Assembly (NCBI GenBank): GCA_001557505.1
Contig: LSAX01000001.1
Span: 4,650,001-4,714,000 of the forward strand
From: Reticulascus tulasneorum
Taxonomy: Eukaryota; Ascomycota; Sordariomycetes; Glomerellales; Reticulascaceae
Reading direction: 5' to 3'
Length of the DNA: 64,000 nucleotides
In this document: positions 32,341 through 43,712 of the stretch, piece after piece
How the letters are laid out: the number at the start of each line of letters is the position of its first letter
How positions within the stretch are numbered: the stretch's first letter is position 1
Program-made: the position numbers and the translations under genes
The notes under the pieces: generated by a model
What the model saw: the letters and a program-made list of their open reading frames with translations, nothing else
The model's database searches: none
Told to the model about the DNA's origin: nothing

Positions 32341-33596
32341 CTAGTACCCTTCCTTTCTATTTACTTTGTTTGTAAGTTCTTTGCCCTCGCTATAGCGGGT
32401 GAGATTGTACTCCAAGATTGCGAACACACGTTCGATATAAGCAGTAGAAGCCCCACTAACATGCGGTGTGATAATGACATTCTTTGCGCTCCATAAGGGG
32501 TGTCCGTCTGTCAGCGGCTCGGGATCTGTAACATCAAGGGCTGCCCCGCGGATGAGTTCCTTGTCCAGGGCCTCAATCAGGTCTTCTGTCTTCACAATTG
32601 GCCCACGTGCAATATTCGATAGATACGTCTTCTTCTCAGACAGAACTTTGAACTCGGGCGCGGAGATGAGGTGTTCCGTCTTGGCGGTTAGAGGGAGAGA
32701 AATGACTAAAAGGTCCAGACCGGAGCCGAGAAACTCGTGCAAATCCTTTGTGCTTCCACCTGAAAACCATTTCGATGGGAGAATTCCATCGGGATCTCCA
32801 AGCCCCGGAGGCGTGTAGGAATTATCTTTCCGTGATTCAGGCGTTGACCGAGGGTGTAGGGTGTATGCATGGACATCCATTCCCAGGGCTTTAGCAACAC
32901 GGGCCAATTGGCGACCTATGCTTCCATATCCCAAGATTCCTCTGCGACCATGTTAGCCCTGGTAGTTCGAGGGAAATGAGAATTGGCTTACACTCTTTGG
33001 TTGACAGCGTCGACCGTAGGAGTCGTTCGCCGTTCCCATCTCCCCTCTCGTTGAGTATCGAGATACTTGGGAACTGTGTTAAATCATTTTAGTCCTAAGG
33101 TTCTACAAGGTACAAGGGCTCAAATGGCTTCTTCTGAACTTACTGTCGTGTTGAAATGCGAGGAAGGTAGAGATGATCCACTCCGAGATTTGGGGGCTGT
33201 AATGCCGTCAGCATTGCGTTAACCTCGCATGGCAACACAGACTTACCCATGAACCCCATTTGCTGTGCAAAAGGCAATCTCCGTATCAACGAACAATGGA
33301 TCTTGTAAGATGTGGTTGGCTCCCGCGCTTGTGAGCTGCACATACTCGAGCTTCGGCGCAACCTCTTTCGGCGGAAGAGCAGAGCCAGTGAGTAGAATCG
33401 TCACGTCCTTCCACGCTTCTTTGTTCCAACCATCTTTCGGTGCTTTTTCGATCCAAGCTAGTGCTTCATAGACTACCTCAAGCCCTGGAAACTCACTACG
33501 AAGCTTGGAGATGTATTCGTCAGGTGGCGGCCCCGGGGTAAGGATGACGAGCTTATGCCCATTCAGGGCCTTATTGGAGGAAACCTTGACAAGCAT
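32341..33596 (-). CDS. D-2-hydroxyacid dehydrogenase (NAD(P)-dependent)
   Basis: Four exons, read leftward (33596-33247, 33196-33144, 33073-32992, 32941-32341), encode 361 residues. Introns are 50, 70 and 50 nt. The start used is ATG 33596; an in-frame TTG lies just upstream. The substrate-binding half contains ANGVHG joined to PQISEWIISTFLAF, the family's hinge helix. The Rossmann motif GILGYGSIGRQLAR is completed across intron 3. RGPIVKTEDLIEAL contains the conserved Arg of the active site. DVTDPEPLTDGHPLW carries the conserved Glu, and NVIITPHVSG holds the catalytic His. The enzyme reduces 2-oxo acids or oxidises D-2-hydroxyacids, including glyoxylate/hydroxypyruvate-type substrates. It faces the P450 tail to tail. 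Confidence 0.92.
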
Positions 33597-34947
33597 GGGG
33601 AGCAATTGCACCAATATTTGTGCTGATGAGGTTGTTGACGAAAAAGGCGATGCAGTTGACCGTTAATTTAATGATGAATATATTGAGGTGCTTGAGGCTT
33701 TAGATGAAGTCTTCAGGAAGTACCCCGCCTGCAATGATAGTGCCAAGATTTGTCAGCTATCTACACAGTGTATCGAAATCCATTGATACACAGTATTGCA
33801 CCATCATCGCACCATCTCCTGAGGTGATGTCGACAGTCACTAACGCTGCCGCTGCAGAGCGTTTGGGTCGAATCAGTTTTGAATGACTTCGTGGTTTTGT
33901 GGCTTAAACCTCGACCACCACGCGAAGACAAAGATGCGGACGGCATATTTGATATGCCGCCATGATACTCTGAGAAGGGGGCGAAGGACAGGCGAAGGAC
34001 GAGCGAGGGACCATTTCTTGACCCAGGGCACTTTCGTATCACGATGCACACCGTGAAGAGCACTAAATAACCATAGATCCTACCAGTTGAGCATCACACA
34101 GAGAACAGACCAAGGACAGACGAAGGACGAGCGAAGGACGGACGAAGGATGGACAAAGGACCAAAGGGTCACAAAGAATGAAACTGTCGCCTGAGTAGGA
34201 TTTCATAAGGGCAACAGTTCTTATAGTACCCCAGCTTCTTATCGACTGGACTAACGGCCGATCTATTGTCTGTATTTTCCACAAAACATCGTCAGCCCTG
34301 TGAGAGCCAATATGCACACGATGATTCTGACGTAAATCTTCCAATCAGTACTGACCTCACCGCATCGCTCACTTCCTGATACCTGTATACGACAATGATA
34401 GGGAGAAGTTGTAGCCCATCCCGATCTGGGGGTTTGCTCCCTGGCCGAGGATCGGCCAGTGAAGAAAATCACTTTGTCTTTGCTCATGTTGCAGTTATGA
34501 TTCGTCATGATACGCTATCTAGAACCGGGATCTTCTCAAAGCGCTCTCGGTTTCGATATTGATGTCATGTTCGAAGCGTATGAACGGTGATAACGCGCCG
34601 CCATGTCCTCGACGCTGTATCGAGTCTCGGTAAGAGACGGTTTATCGGCGTGCGTGTCTGTCGGCCTCTCTTATCGTTCACCGGACTCTGATTGTTCAGA
34701 AAACATATAAGAGACACCGAGCTTTATGTCATATCCGGATCATTGACCTTCGCTCTTACGTGTATTGGAAAACTCCGAGTAAGCTTTGGGCGTGTGACAT
34801 GTCGCTGCAACCGACTTGAATCGATGGCCGGAAGAAAGAAATCTTCTCGCATTCATCATCACAAGTCTTTCTATTTTTCTCTCTTTCCATTTTGAACAGC
34901 TTTCACCATTCTAGACCCTTGTCAATCATGAATAAGCTACCCTGGGC
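33597..34947. other. Intergenic, with a degenerate GAAGGAC repeat
   Basis: No gene is recognised. Two clusters of a short purine-rich repeat are listed separately. The left part is presumably the promoter of the leftward dehydrogenase; the right end holds the 3' UTR of the ABC transporter. Confidence 0.45.
33976..34166 (+). repeat. Degenerate GAAGGAC/GGACGA tandem repeats in two clusters
   Basis: One cluster (about 33980-34012) and a longer one (about 34106-34166) consist of imperfect units such as gacgaaggacg, agcgaaggacg and gacgaaggatg. The clusters are separated by about 95 bases of unique sequence. Confidence 0.75.
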
Positions 34948-37900
34948 TCACTTTCCACTATCCAACATGGCTCGAAACCATCCCCCGTTCTTCTTGAGCA
35001 GAGTTTGGGGCGGACCGCTCTCCACGATGCGCCCCTCGTGCATCAAGACAATGAGGTCAAACTTGACAATGGTATGTAGTCGATGAGCGACGGCTACGAC
35101 CGTGCTATCTCGGAATTCAGTCCTGATAATTTCCATCATCAGCTCCTCCGTCTGTCCGTCCACAGCGCTCGTCATCTCATCGACTAACAGCAGTTTACTT
35201 GGCCGCAGCAGAGCGCGGGCGACCGCAAAGAGCTGCATCTCGCCCTGCGATAGGGTCAAGTCGGCCATGCTGCTCTGGAGCCCCCCTCGAGCGGCCACCA
35301 GGTCGAGAAGCCCAACCTTGCGCAAGGCGGCATTCGCGCTGTCGAGGTCGCTGTTTTCCAGGGGGTCGAGATTCGTCAGAATGGTGCCCGGAAGAGAAAG
35401 CAAATCTTGCGGTAGAGCTGTGATACGGTTACGGACGATAGCGCGAGGGAGTGTGGCGATATTGACTTCGTCAATCTCAATCTTTCCGAAAGATAGGTCA
35501 AGCATTCGAAATAATGTAAGAAGAAGTGAAGATTTGCCGCTGCCGCTACGCCCGCAGATGCCTACTTTTGCGCCCGCCGGGATAGATAGAGATACATCTC
35601 GCAGGACCGGGCTGCCCTCGGTGTAAGACGCGGTGATACTGGAAACCTGGACGTGACCGTCTGCAGGCCATTTGGACGGCGGAGCGGCATCCTCTCCAGC
35701 GAGGTGCTCGGACACTGTAGATTCTTCAAAGTTTTTGCAGCGCGCGACTGCGCCGAGAGATGTCTCCAACGTTGTCCATGCCACAATCAGGTATGAGAGC
35801 TGAGTATTGAAGCTGAGAAGGTTGAGCAGCGAGAGACCGACAGAGCTTGATGTCGCGGTGTGTGGAAGCATGATAGCAAGGGCGACAACGATGGCAGCCA
35901 TGCTGGCGGTGATCAAGTCGAGTACAAAGTTCAACCAACGCTGAACACATAACAAGAGATAATAGGGTCGTTGAGACCGGTCCAAAAGGTTCAAGCACTG
36001 TTCGTGCTGACTGGTCTGCCAGGAGAACGCTTGTATCGTTGTCACGCCCTCAAGCGTTGCTTCAAAGTGCGCGAGCAACGGCGCCTGTGCCTCTAGCTCG
36101 AGCAATCGCAGCTGGCGAGACGTACGCAAGTAGAAGCTTTGCAATACGTAAAGTACGGCGATGATAAAGGGTAACGTAGCCCCGGCGTACTCAGCTCCCG
36201 CCGTGATGAGGATCGCAGAGGCAGTACAGATGCCAATGCCGAGCAACGTCTGGACTACTCCGCCGGCAAGCGAATCCTCAATCAGGGACATGTCGTTCGC
36301 GAACCTGTTCAAGGTCACGCCAGCGTCGACAGTGACAAAGAAAGAGTAGGGCGCGTTCATCACGCTTTTCAGCAATTGCAGGTGTAACTTTGCTGATGAC
36401 CTTGGAATAGTCCAGACCAAGAAGACCCAGAGATGGAAGAATATAGAGGCAATCGCAACAACTCCAAGAAAGTAGTAGATAGAAGTCCAGACGGCCAGCG
36501 GATACTTTGAGTCGCCAGAGGCTTCGGCCTCAGACCACCAGCGAACCCATAGCTCGGGAAACTTCCTCCCGAAGGCAAAGCTCACCGCGGATAACATTAT
36601 CATTGTCGCCAGTTTCCAGCCGATGGAGGCCAAATAGTATTTGTAAATCGAAAAATCGCCGGTCTGGCGGGCGAGATCTTCTTCAACATCAGTGTCGTCC
36701 GCTGCAGGTGCTCTGACTGGCTCTTGGGTAGCCTTAGAGAGATCCTCTCCTTTCTCAGCGTCATCACGCTCCTCATTGTGAAGCCTGAGGTTATGCACAT
36801 AGCCATTACGTGAGTTCAGAGCAGCTAGTGAGCCCTGCTCTGCGATTGCACCGTCCTGGTCGAGAGCCACTATGTGGTCGGCGTAATGTAGGTGAGTGAC
36901 GGCGTGCGTGGCGAGGATCACCGTGATCCTTTGCGTGGCACAGAAGGACTGTAGATTGCGCAGGACCTCCCGGGCCAAGTTTGGGTCCAGACCAGAAGTG
37001 ATATCGTCTAGCGCGAGGACCTTGTTCCGAGAATATAAAGCCCGCGCGAGGGCGATCCTTTGCTTTTGACCCCCGCTTAAAGAAAAGCCTTTGCTGCCGA
37101 TGATGGTGCCGTCACCAAGTGGGAAAGAGCCGATATCGCTTGCCAGGTTACACGCTCGAACAATAGACTGGTACCATTCATCGTCCAAAGGAGACTGGCC
37201 CAGAATGATGTTCTTCACAGTGTTGTTTGGCAACCAGGGCTCTTGTGCGCAGTAAGCAAACTCCGTAATCGTTCTCGATACGTGCCGACTTCCGCTAGTC
37301 AGCTTGATATCGCCAATGACCACCCGAAGTAAAGTTGATTTGCCACTTCCCACAGGCCCGACAATGCATGTTAGAGTACCAGGGTGAACTGCCAAAGATA
37401 CTTTATCCAAGATCTTGCGGGCCATGTCATCCACGCGCACCGTTACTTCTTCAAGACGTAGGACTGCAACGCCAGCGGGGGAAGCCGACGGAACCGTAGA
37501 CAACTCAACCCCGGTCGAATCGGGGTCGTTCAATGACTCTGAAGACCCTGGAAGGAGCTCTATATGGCCATGATGATCATCTAACAGAAGGAATTGTTCG
37601 ATGCGGTCAAAGCTCGCTAATGCCTTCAGGGCCTCGGGTATCGCAAGAATGCAGTCATGTATTGGAGTGCTCAGCAGGGCCACAAGGGAGAGGGTCGTGA
37701 AAGCCACCGAAGGGTTCAGTGTCTCGGTACCATTGATCAATACGAATGCCGTCAATGTGGTCACCGGTGCTAAGGCGTCTGGCATCCAGCAGAGGGTGTT
37801 CCGGACGGTCACAAACTTTCGATAGGCGGCACTTTCCGCGAGCTCGTGCACTCGCAAATCTTGGATGTGCCGACTGAGGATATCGGTAAGTCCCAGCATT

Positions 37901-39326
37901 CTAAAGCTCTTGGGACATCCTAGGACTGCAGAAGTGTATGCAATGCGCTCCTGCACAGCAGCTAGCCATCTCTTCTGAAAGGGCACAGCCTTATTCGAAT
38001 TTGCAAAGCTTATACCACTGATCCCGAAAGAAAGCAAGACCGGAGCCAGCGCGCAAATGCCAACTTGACGCTGCAGCAAGACAATCGCGCCTAAGATCTC
38101 AAGGGGAGCGGCCAGAAGCTCCGTCAGATTTGGCATCGATGTGCATATACGGTTGGTGTCGATACTGAGCAAGCTCAGAGCAGCCCGGTCGGTAAGCTGA
38201 TTCGCAGAGAGTCGCAAAATCTTCCGATGGACAGTCGATATCAGGATGCCGCGCATCCTAGTACTAATTCGGTCCACTTGGCGTTTGCAAACGGCGTTCA
38301 CTACCGCCATGCCGACGTATAGCAGAGTTGTGAGGCCAACGAGCCCTCGTCCGGCATCCCCAACGCCAGTGTTTTCGGCAAGCCAGGACGTGATGAGTCG
38401 CGTCAACAACGGCTGCGATAATTTGAAACCGGCGAGAAGAGCGCGCAAGGATACCAGAACAGCAAGCTCCAGCCTTATCGTAAGAGCTATGGCACAAACT
38501 AGCTGTCGTTTACCATCTGGGTGGCCTGTGAAATATCTTCAGCACCACATTGTTGGAGACTACATAGTCAATGTGTACAATATGCACAAGGTGACTTACG
38601 TTTGCCCCAGAACCGTGCAAACCTGTCTTGGTTTCTTTCCGAGCTTAAACCATGATCGATAGAAAACAGGTTGTTGAAGGTTAGAAGACCTCTGTATCCT
38701 TGGAGAAATAGAGGATTCAGCCACCAGAGAATCACTCGGTCGTAAATGCTACCCAGGACTTCCGGTGCGTAAGTGCTATAGGGTGACAGAAGAAATCGCC
38801 GTTTGCTCCGATTCTCTAAGAGCAAGACTATCAGCTTGGCAAACAAGCCAATGGTGAAAATAATCGGCAGAGAGACAGAGCTAGAGCGCATCCAAAGCGT
38901 GCGGACTTGTGGGATATCTAAGAGGAGTGAAGGCAGCGTATATAAGCTAATGATGGAGCTTGGACGTATAGATTTGATGTGCTCGAGACTGGATAAAAAA
39001 AGCAGAGACACGGCAGCCGCAAAGGAAAGAGCAGCGGCCGGAATAGAGGCCGTTGTACGGGATGTTGGCAGAGCACTCCAGGCGATGAGAAGGGCAAGTT
39101 GTGTGGCGGCAAGTGCAGCGAGAGCGATGGCTTTGACTGCGCTTCTCCCGTTTCTGGCGATTTTAACTCTGCGTCGGCGCAAATGCCATGCTCGTCCAGG
39201 GAGGCTCAAAATGAGAAGGGCGCATGGTGGAATCTGGAAGATAGCCTGTTCGAAAAGTAAGGTGAAGTCGAATTGGCCACAATACTGGGGACCAAATGTA
39301 TTATCCGCAGTAGGAGAACACTTCAT
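34948..39326 (-). CDS. ABCC-type (MRP-like) full-length ABC transporter
   Basis: Two exons, read leftward (39326-38600 and 38525-34948), encode 1434 residues. The N-terminal 240 residues hold several hydrophobic spans typical of the TMD0 of multidrug-resistance proteins. TMD1 follows at about 270-560. NBD1 has Walker A GPVGSGKST near residue 636, signature LSGGQKQRIALARAL near 726 and Walker B LALDDITSGLD. TMD2 spans about 880-1150. NBD2 has Walker A GRSGSGKSS near 1236, a modified signature LSQGEMQ near 1335 and LLLVDEMTSAVD. The NBD1 Walker B has Asp-Ile after the Asp in place of Asp-Glu, as in many ABCC proteins with a degenerate first site. It probably exports conjugates, drugs or metabolites across plasma or vacuolar membrane. 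The neighbouring NRPS remnant and P450 make a metabolite-export role plausible. Confidence 0.95.
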
Positions 39327-40619
39327 TGTGATTACCGCTAGTCAGATCGCAGGACCAGGGCGGGAGAGTCTCAACGTGTAAGGAGAGAGTTGCATTTGGC
39401 GCGGGAGCTGGGCGGGTACCGGGTCCTTAACTCAGCTTACCTTGCTAGACGGTCGCTTTTGTTCAGACTTGGTTTGAGGTCATCAGTTCTGCCACCAACG
39501 CCATGTCGCACCCAACAGCCATTAGGCAGCCTTACCAAGCAGGTGCTGGTGATCTGACGTAGCGGAGGGGCCGAAGATCCAGAAGGGGGGGGGGCTTCTG
39601 GTCGCGTTCCAACCTCATCGGCTAATTGGAAGATGTGCATGCGGGAGCCGAATTTGGTCGGCTATGGGCGGGAACCCTGGTCTTGTCACTGACGGATCGA
39701 GAATTCGAAAAGGCCGATCGTCAATTTTCTTGATTGTGCCTCTCCAGAAAGTCGATGCACATTGGTCGCACCGCATGCCATTGTGTGTAGATCGAATCGG
39801 CAGACGGGCATTCCTTCACCAAGACTACCTTGGCAGTTTCGATAAAGCTGTAAAACCATTGGTGCAACTAAGGTGCAATCATCTATTCCTGCGTAGGACG
39901 CGCAAGGAGGCCATGGTGCTACACCAAATGACGAGGAGAACGTTGGTATAAGAGAGCACACAATGCGAATTGGCTTTTGATGAACCATCGGGCAACTTAA
40001 AGATCTATGATAACAAGCATTCGAAGAACAATCACGGTTTCCTTCTGAAATTATTGACCAATTGCTGAACCATCAATCTTTTGTATATCCTAAGAAGAAC
40101 TATACATGCGCCAAATGGAGATTCACGAACTCGGCTCGCGCGACCGCACAGACGATATTTTCCATGCAGGCTTCGCCCCAGTCAACTGGAACAAGTATCC
40201 TGGCCGCGGAGAAGCGACAGTTCAGATTGCCTGGGCGTTACTTTGTTCGGAAAGTCTAGGCACTTGACCACAGTCACGATTCCTCCACCGCTCAGCGAAG
40301 GAACATCCGACTCAGAATCAGCCTTAGGCCTAGAATTCATCCAACTATCCAGCCGCTCGATAGTGAGCATCGATGCGAACATAGAACTTGGAGACATTAC
40401 GATTACGGTGTAGCTGGCAAACACCACTGCATTGTTCGAGGGAAGGGAACGAGAAGAGTACAAAATCTCTCTTGCTCATGCAAGACATTGGAGACCCGCA
40501 GACGCCCTATGTTTGGACGAACAGAATGAAGTATGCGAGGAAGTCCTTCGGTGTAGGCTGTCAACAACTGGCTTCCATGCGCTTATGTCCTCCAGTCAAC
40601 TTACCAGGAGGCAATTGAG
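39327..40619. other. Intergenic and unreadable decayed sequence
   Basis: The part to about 39700 should be the promoter of the leftward ABC transporter and includes a run of ten G at about 39587-39596. From 40060 the + strand has fragments that could be an older part of the NRPS relic (for example IPPPLSEG near 40290), but no motif is clear enough to annotate. Confidence 0.4.
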
Positions 40620-41300
40620 GGTCAGGCAATTCAATTCCATCGCATTATTAAACAAGTTACACAGTCGACGAATCATGTCGGGGTTCGAGAGATCCAGTTC
40701 GCCAGCCGGGATAAGGATGCAAGCCGCGGGTTGGCTTACGAAAGTGCGCCGTTAGGCCGACGCGGCGTACGAACACGACCTACTCTCCAAACTGATCGCG
40801 CATTGCTAAAAAGATGGACTGGAGATCTCGCCCTCGCCCATTACTACAACAGACTCCGACGAGATCTCCTAGCCGAATCTGGCATTAACGGAAAAGCATC
40901 TTCACGAACAATGGGCGCGAGTTCTCAGCTTGGACCCTAGTCAGATTGGTGCTGACGACAGTTTTCTACGCATGGGCGGCGATTCCGTGGCTGCTATGAA
41001 ACTTGACGCTGAAGCCGACGATCAGTTCGCATTCTCCTTGATTGTCGCTGCCATCATCAGCCAACCCCGTCTCAGCGATCACGTTGTTGGCCATGAATAT
41101 CAAGATCTGGAAGCGTGCTCACTGATGAAGTCAGACATCTAGGCTGATTGGGCGCGTGGTCAAGCTGCATTGTTATGATCTGTTGAACCGGAAGACATCG
41201 AGGACATCCTTCCATGCACTCCGATGCAGGAGGGTCTGTTGGCCTTAACTCCAACGGTCGCCGACAAAGCTGCGAGCATGGATGCTATTCTAACGAGCTC
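40620..41300 (+). pseudogene. Decayed NRPS fragment: carrier domain plus start of a condensation domain
   Basis: One frame reads EQWARVLSLDPSQIGADDSF then LRMGGDSVAAMKL, a peptidyl-carrier domain. The phosphopantetheine serine (GGDS) is encoded at 40984-40986, and QPRLSD follows as in normal carrier domains. The frame stops at 41142. After an in-frame stop (about 41176) a second piece reads EPEDIEDILPCTPMQEGLLAL, the opening of a condensation domain. Order and spacing (carrier then condensation) are those of an NRPS. Nothing resembling intact adenylation core motifs was found to the left, and the condensation domain fades after about 41290. Multiple stops and frame changes make a functional product impossible. 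I infer the relic of a much larger synthetase gene. Confidence 0.75.
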
Positions 41301-42101
41301 TTCATCGAGTGGCAGGAGTCATCTTTGGCTTGGCTTATTATTCCTCGTTTTCCTAAAAAGAAAAAGGCTACCTCCTCACATAGTTGCTTGCCAGTGGATT
41401 CATATCTAACCATCGCACTTTAAGGGACCTACGAATGCAGGCATGTATTCATGGATCCATGCACTCGTTCAACTCCACCATTCAAACTTCGTTGCTGAAA
41501 CCGGACTCCGAAGCTTATAGTCAAAGCCAACAACTATGGTTCAGCCACTATGGGTGGTTCTGACAAGGATATTGGGCCATTCGAACTCCCCGCAGTCACA
41601 CAAGTTTTACCTCACTCACTCCGGATCCCACTCCGACGTTAACAGTTCCCGGAATTAAGATCCTGTCCCAACTTCTCAACGGTCATCACATCTCGACTAC
41701 GCCATAGCCTTGAGAGGTGCAGGCAATCGACTGCTACTCACAATTTCGCCGTCCCGGACGGACAAATATTTCCACCATAGAGATCATCAACCAAGAACAA
41801 GCTACACGCCTTGGCTTTGATCGCTGAGGAGATCGACCAATCGAAGAAGCTGCCAAGACCGAGTTGGGGAATCTGCAATTCAAACAGGGTTCCCCACACG
41901 GGTAATCCATCTCAACGACGCGGAGAAACTGGACTCTCGTATCATGGGGCATTTCAGCCGAAGTAATATAAATATTCAGGAGATGAACGGCGAGGACGGG
42001 CACAGATAGATTTCTGCTTACCTTCTATCGCCACACCATTTTGTTCTTGGTCGTGATACTTGGGGCTTCCAAGACTAGCACCAATTACTACTTTGCACAA
42101 G
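41301..42101. other. Intergenic, possibly further NRPS debris
   Basis: Short + strand fragments (for example FVAETGL near 41484 and YAIALRGAGNRLLLTIS near 41700-41750) could be worn condensation-domain sequence but are below the level I can support. The right end holds the promoter of the pectate lyase. Confidence 0.35.
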
Positions 42102-43228
42102 ATGAAGCTCAATATTTCCTTCGTCCTCTGCGCCATCGCCAGCTTGACCAGCGCGTTCCCATCCGGTCTAGGGTCCCTCGGCCTGGCCACATGGGATGTC
42201 GAAGGCTTTGCCAAGGACAACCCCATTGGAAAAACAACTGGGGGCAAGGGCGGAAAGACCGTGACAGTGAGCAATGAAGCAGACTTGATAGCTGCCGTTG
42301 CAGGCACCAAGCCAAAGGTCGTTAAGGTCAAGGGGACAATCGCGTTGGCTGCGAGACTGAAAGTTGGGTCCAATACGTCCCTTATCGGCGTTGGAAAGAC
42401 AGGGCATCTCACAAGTCACGGTGTTGATGTGGTGAATGGTACCAATGTTATTATCCAGAATATGAAAATCAGCTTTATCGACGACAATGACTGCATTACC
42501 ATTCGCAATTCGACAAAAGTGTGGGTGGACCACAATGAATTCACTTCAGACATCACCAAAGGCCCTGACGCATATGTGAGGTCCTATTCTGCGGCAGAGT
42601 AACTACGGCTACTAACAACTTCTCAGGATGGGCAAGTCGACATTATTCGAGGTTCGGACTGGATCACTGTTTCCTGGAACTACTTCCACGATCATTGGAA
42701 GTCTTCCCTGATTGGCAACGATGCCACGTTCCGAGACATTGATTTTGGGCATCTCCACATCACGTACCATCACAACTACTGGCGCAACGAGGGAACTCGA
42801 GGCCCCGCCGGCCGCTTTGGTCACCAGCATATCTACAACAACTTGTACGAAGACTTCTTGTACCAGGCAATTCATTCCAGATCCGACAACCAAGTTCTGG
42901 TAGAAGGCAACGTTTTCCGTGGCAATACGCGTGAGGCACTAAGTACCTATGGACTCGTCATCCCAGATGACTCGCCAAACACTTGCACATGTGGAGACGA
43001 GGAACTTGATGGCTATGCGAATCTGGGTGCTCGTAAGCTGATTTCTACTCGTAGACAATGACTGATGAATAGTAGCTGACTACGATTATAGGAAACGATT
43101 GGGGTAAAGCTGGGGTCAATATCACACAAAAGGGAACCTTTGTGAAGGCACCGTATGAGTACAAGCTCACACCGTTGATTCTCGTTGCGCCGCTGGTAAA
43201 GCTTGGGGCTGGGATTGGAAAAGTCTAA
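42102..43228 (+). CDS. Secreted pectate lyase, polysaccharide lyase family 1
   Basis: Three exons (42102-42575, 42627-43032, 43092-43228) give 338 residues. The ATG at 42102 starts a signal peptide, MKLNISFVLCAIASLTSAF. The chain then follows the parallel beta-helix pattern: TVSNEADLIAAV, VKVKGTIALAARLKVGSNTSLIGVGK, GVDVVNGTNVIIQNMKIS, the Ca-binding NDCITIRNSTKVWVDHNEF, then DGQVDIIRGSDWITVSWNYF, HDHWKSSLIGN and YWRNEGTRGPAGRFG with the catalytic-side Arg. Such enzymes cleave polygalacturonate by beta-elimination outside the cell. Length and motif order are normal. The gene suggests plant-material degradation as a life-style component. Confidence 0.93.
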
Positions 43229-43712
43229 TTTGTAATGCTGTATATTTGACCACCTATTACAGATGGGTCAACATGGACGTTGGCCAAACGACGGCACATG
43301 TACTCCAAACCTACTGCACATCTGGACCATACATGGAGCTCGTGGTTACTAAAACGAATCCCTTGCGCTTGTATTACAATTAATATCTCAAAATCACATC
43401 CTTGCAAATTACGATTTACGAGAACCTCATAGGAGGAAGCTCAGAGATGGAAATGTTACGACACCTCGCACGAGAAGCTTCATAAGACTTCTGCTATTTA
43501 AGACGTCCATCCGTATTACCCGTAATGATGATGATCCTCATAGTCCCTGATCTTGCTAGGATTCCTAATTTGATATTGTCTCTGATATAGTGTGCTCAAT
43601 TATACTGACAGCGTCTAGTGCCGTGCACAGCTCGACTTTGCACCATCTCAGCACTCTGGCCCAACTCCAGCACAATAAAGACATAACAGAGAAATAACAG
43701 CTGCAGTGCGCT
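43229..43712. other. Intergenic
   Basis: Presumed 3' ends of the pectate lyase gene and the leftward lysophospholipase pseudogene. No other feature is seen. Confidence 0.4.

Noticed and set aside
39587..39596. Run of ten G
   Set aside because: A plain homopolymer with no flanking structure; likely slippage or sequence noise.
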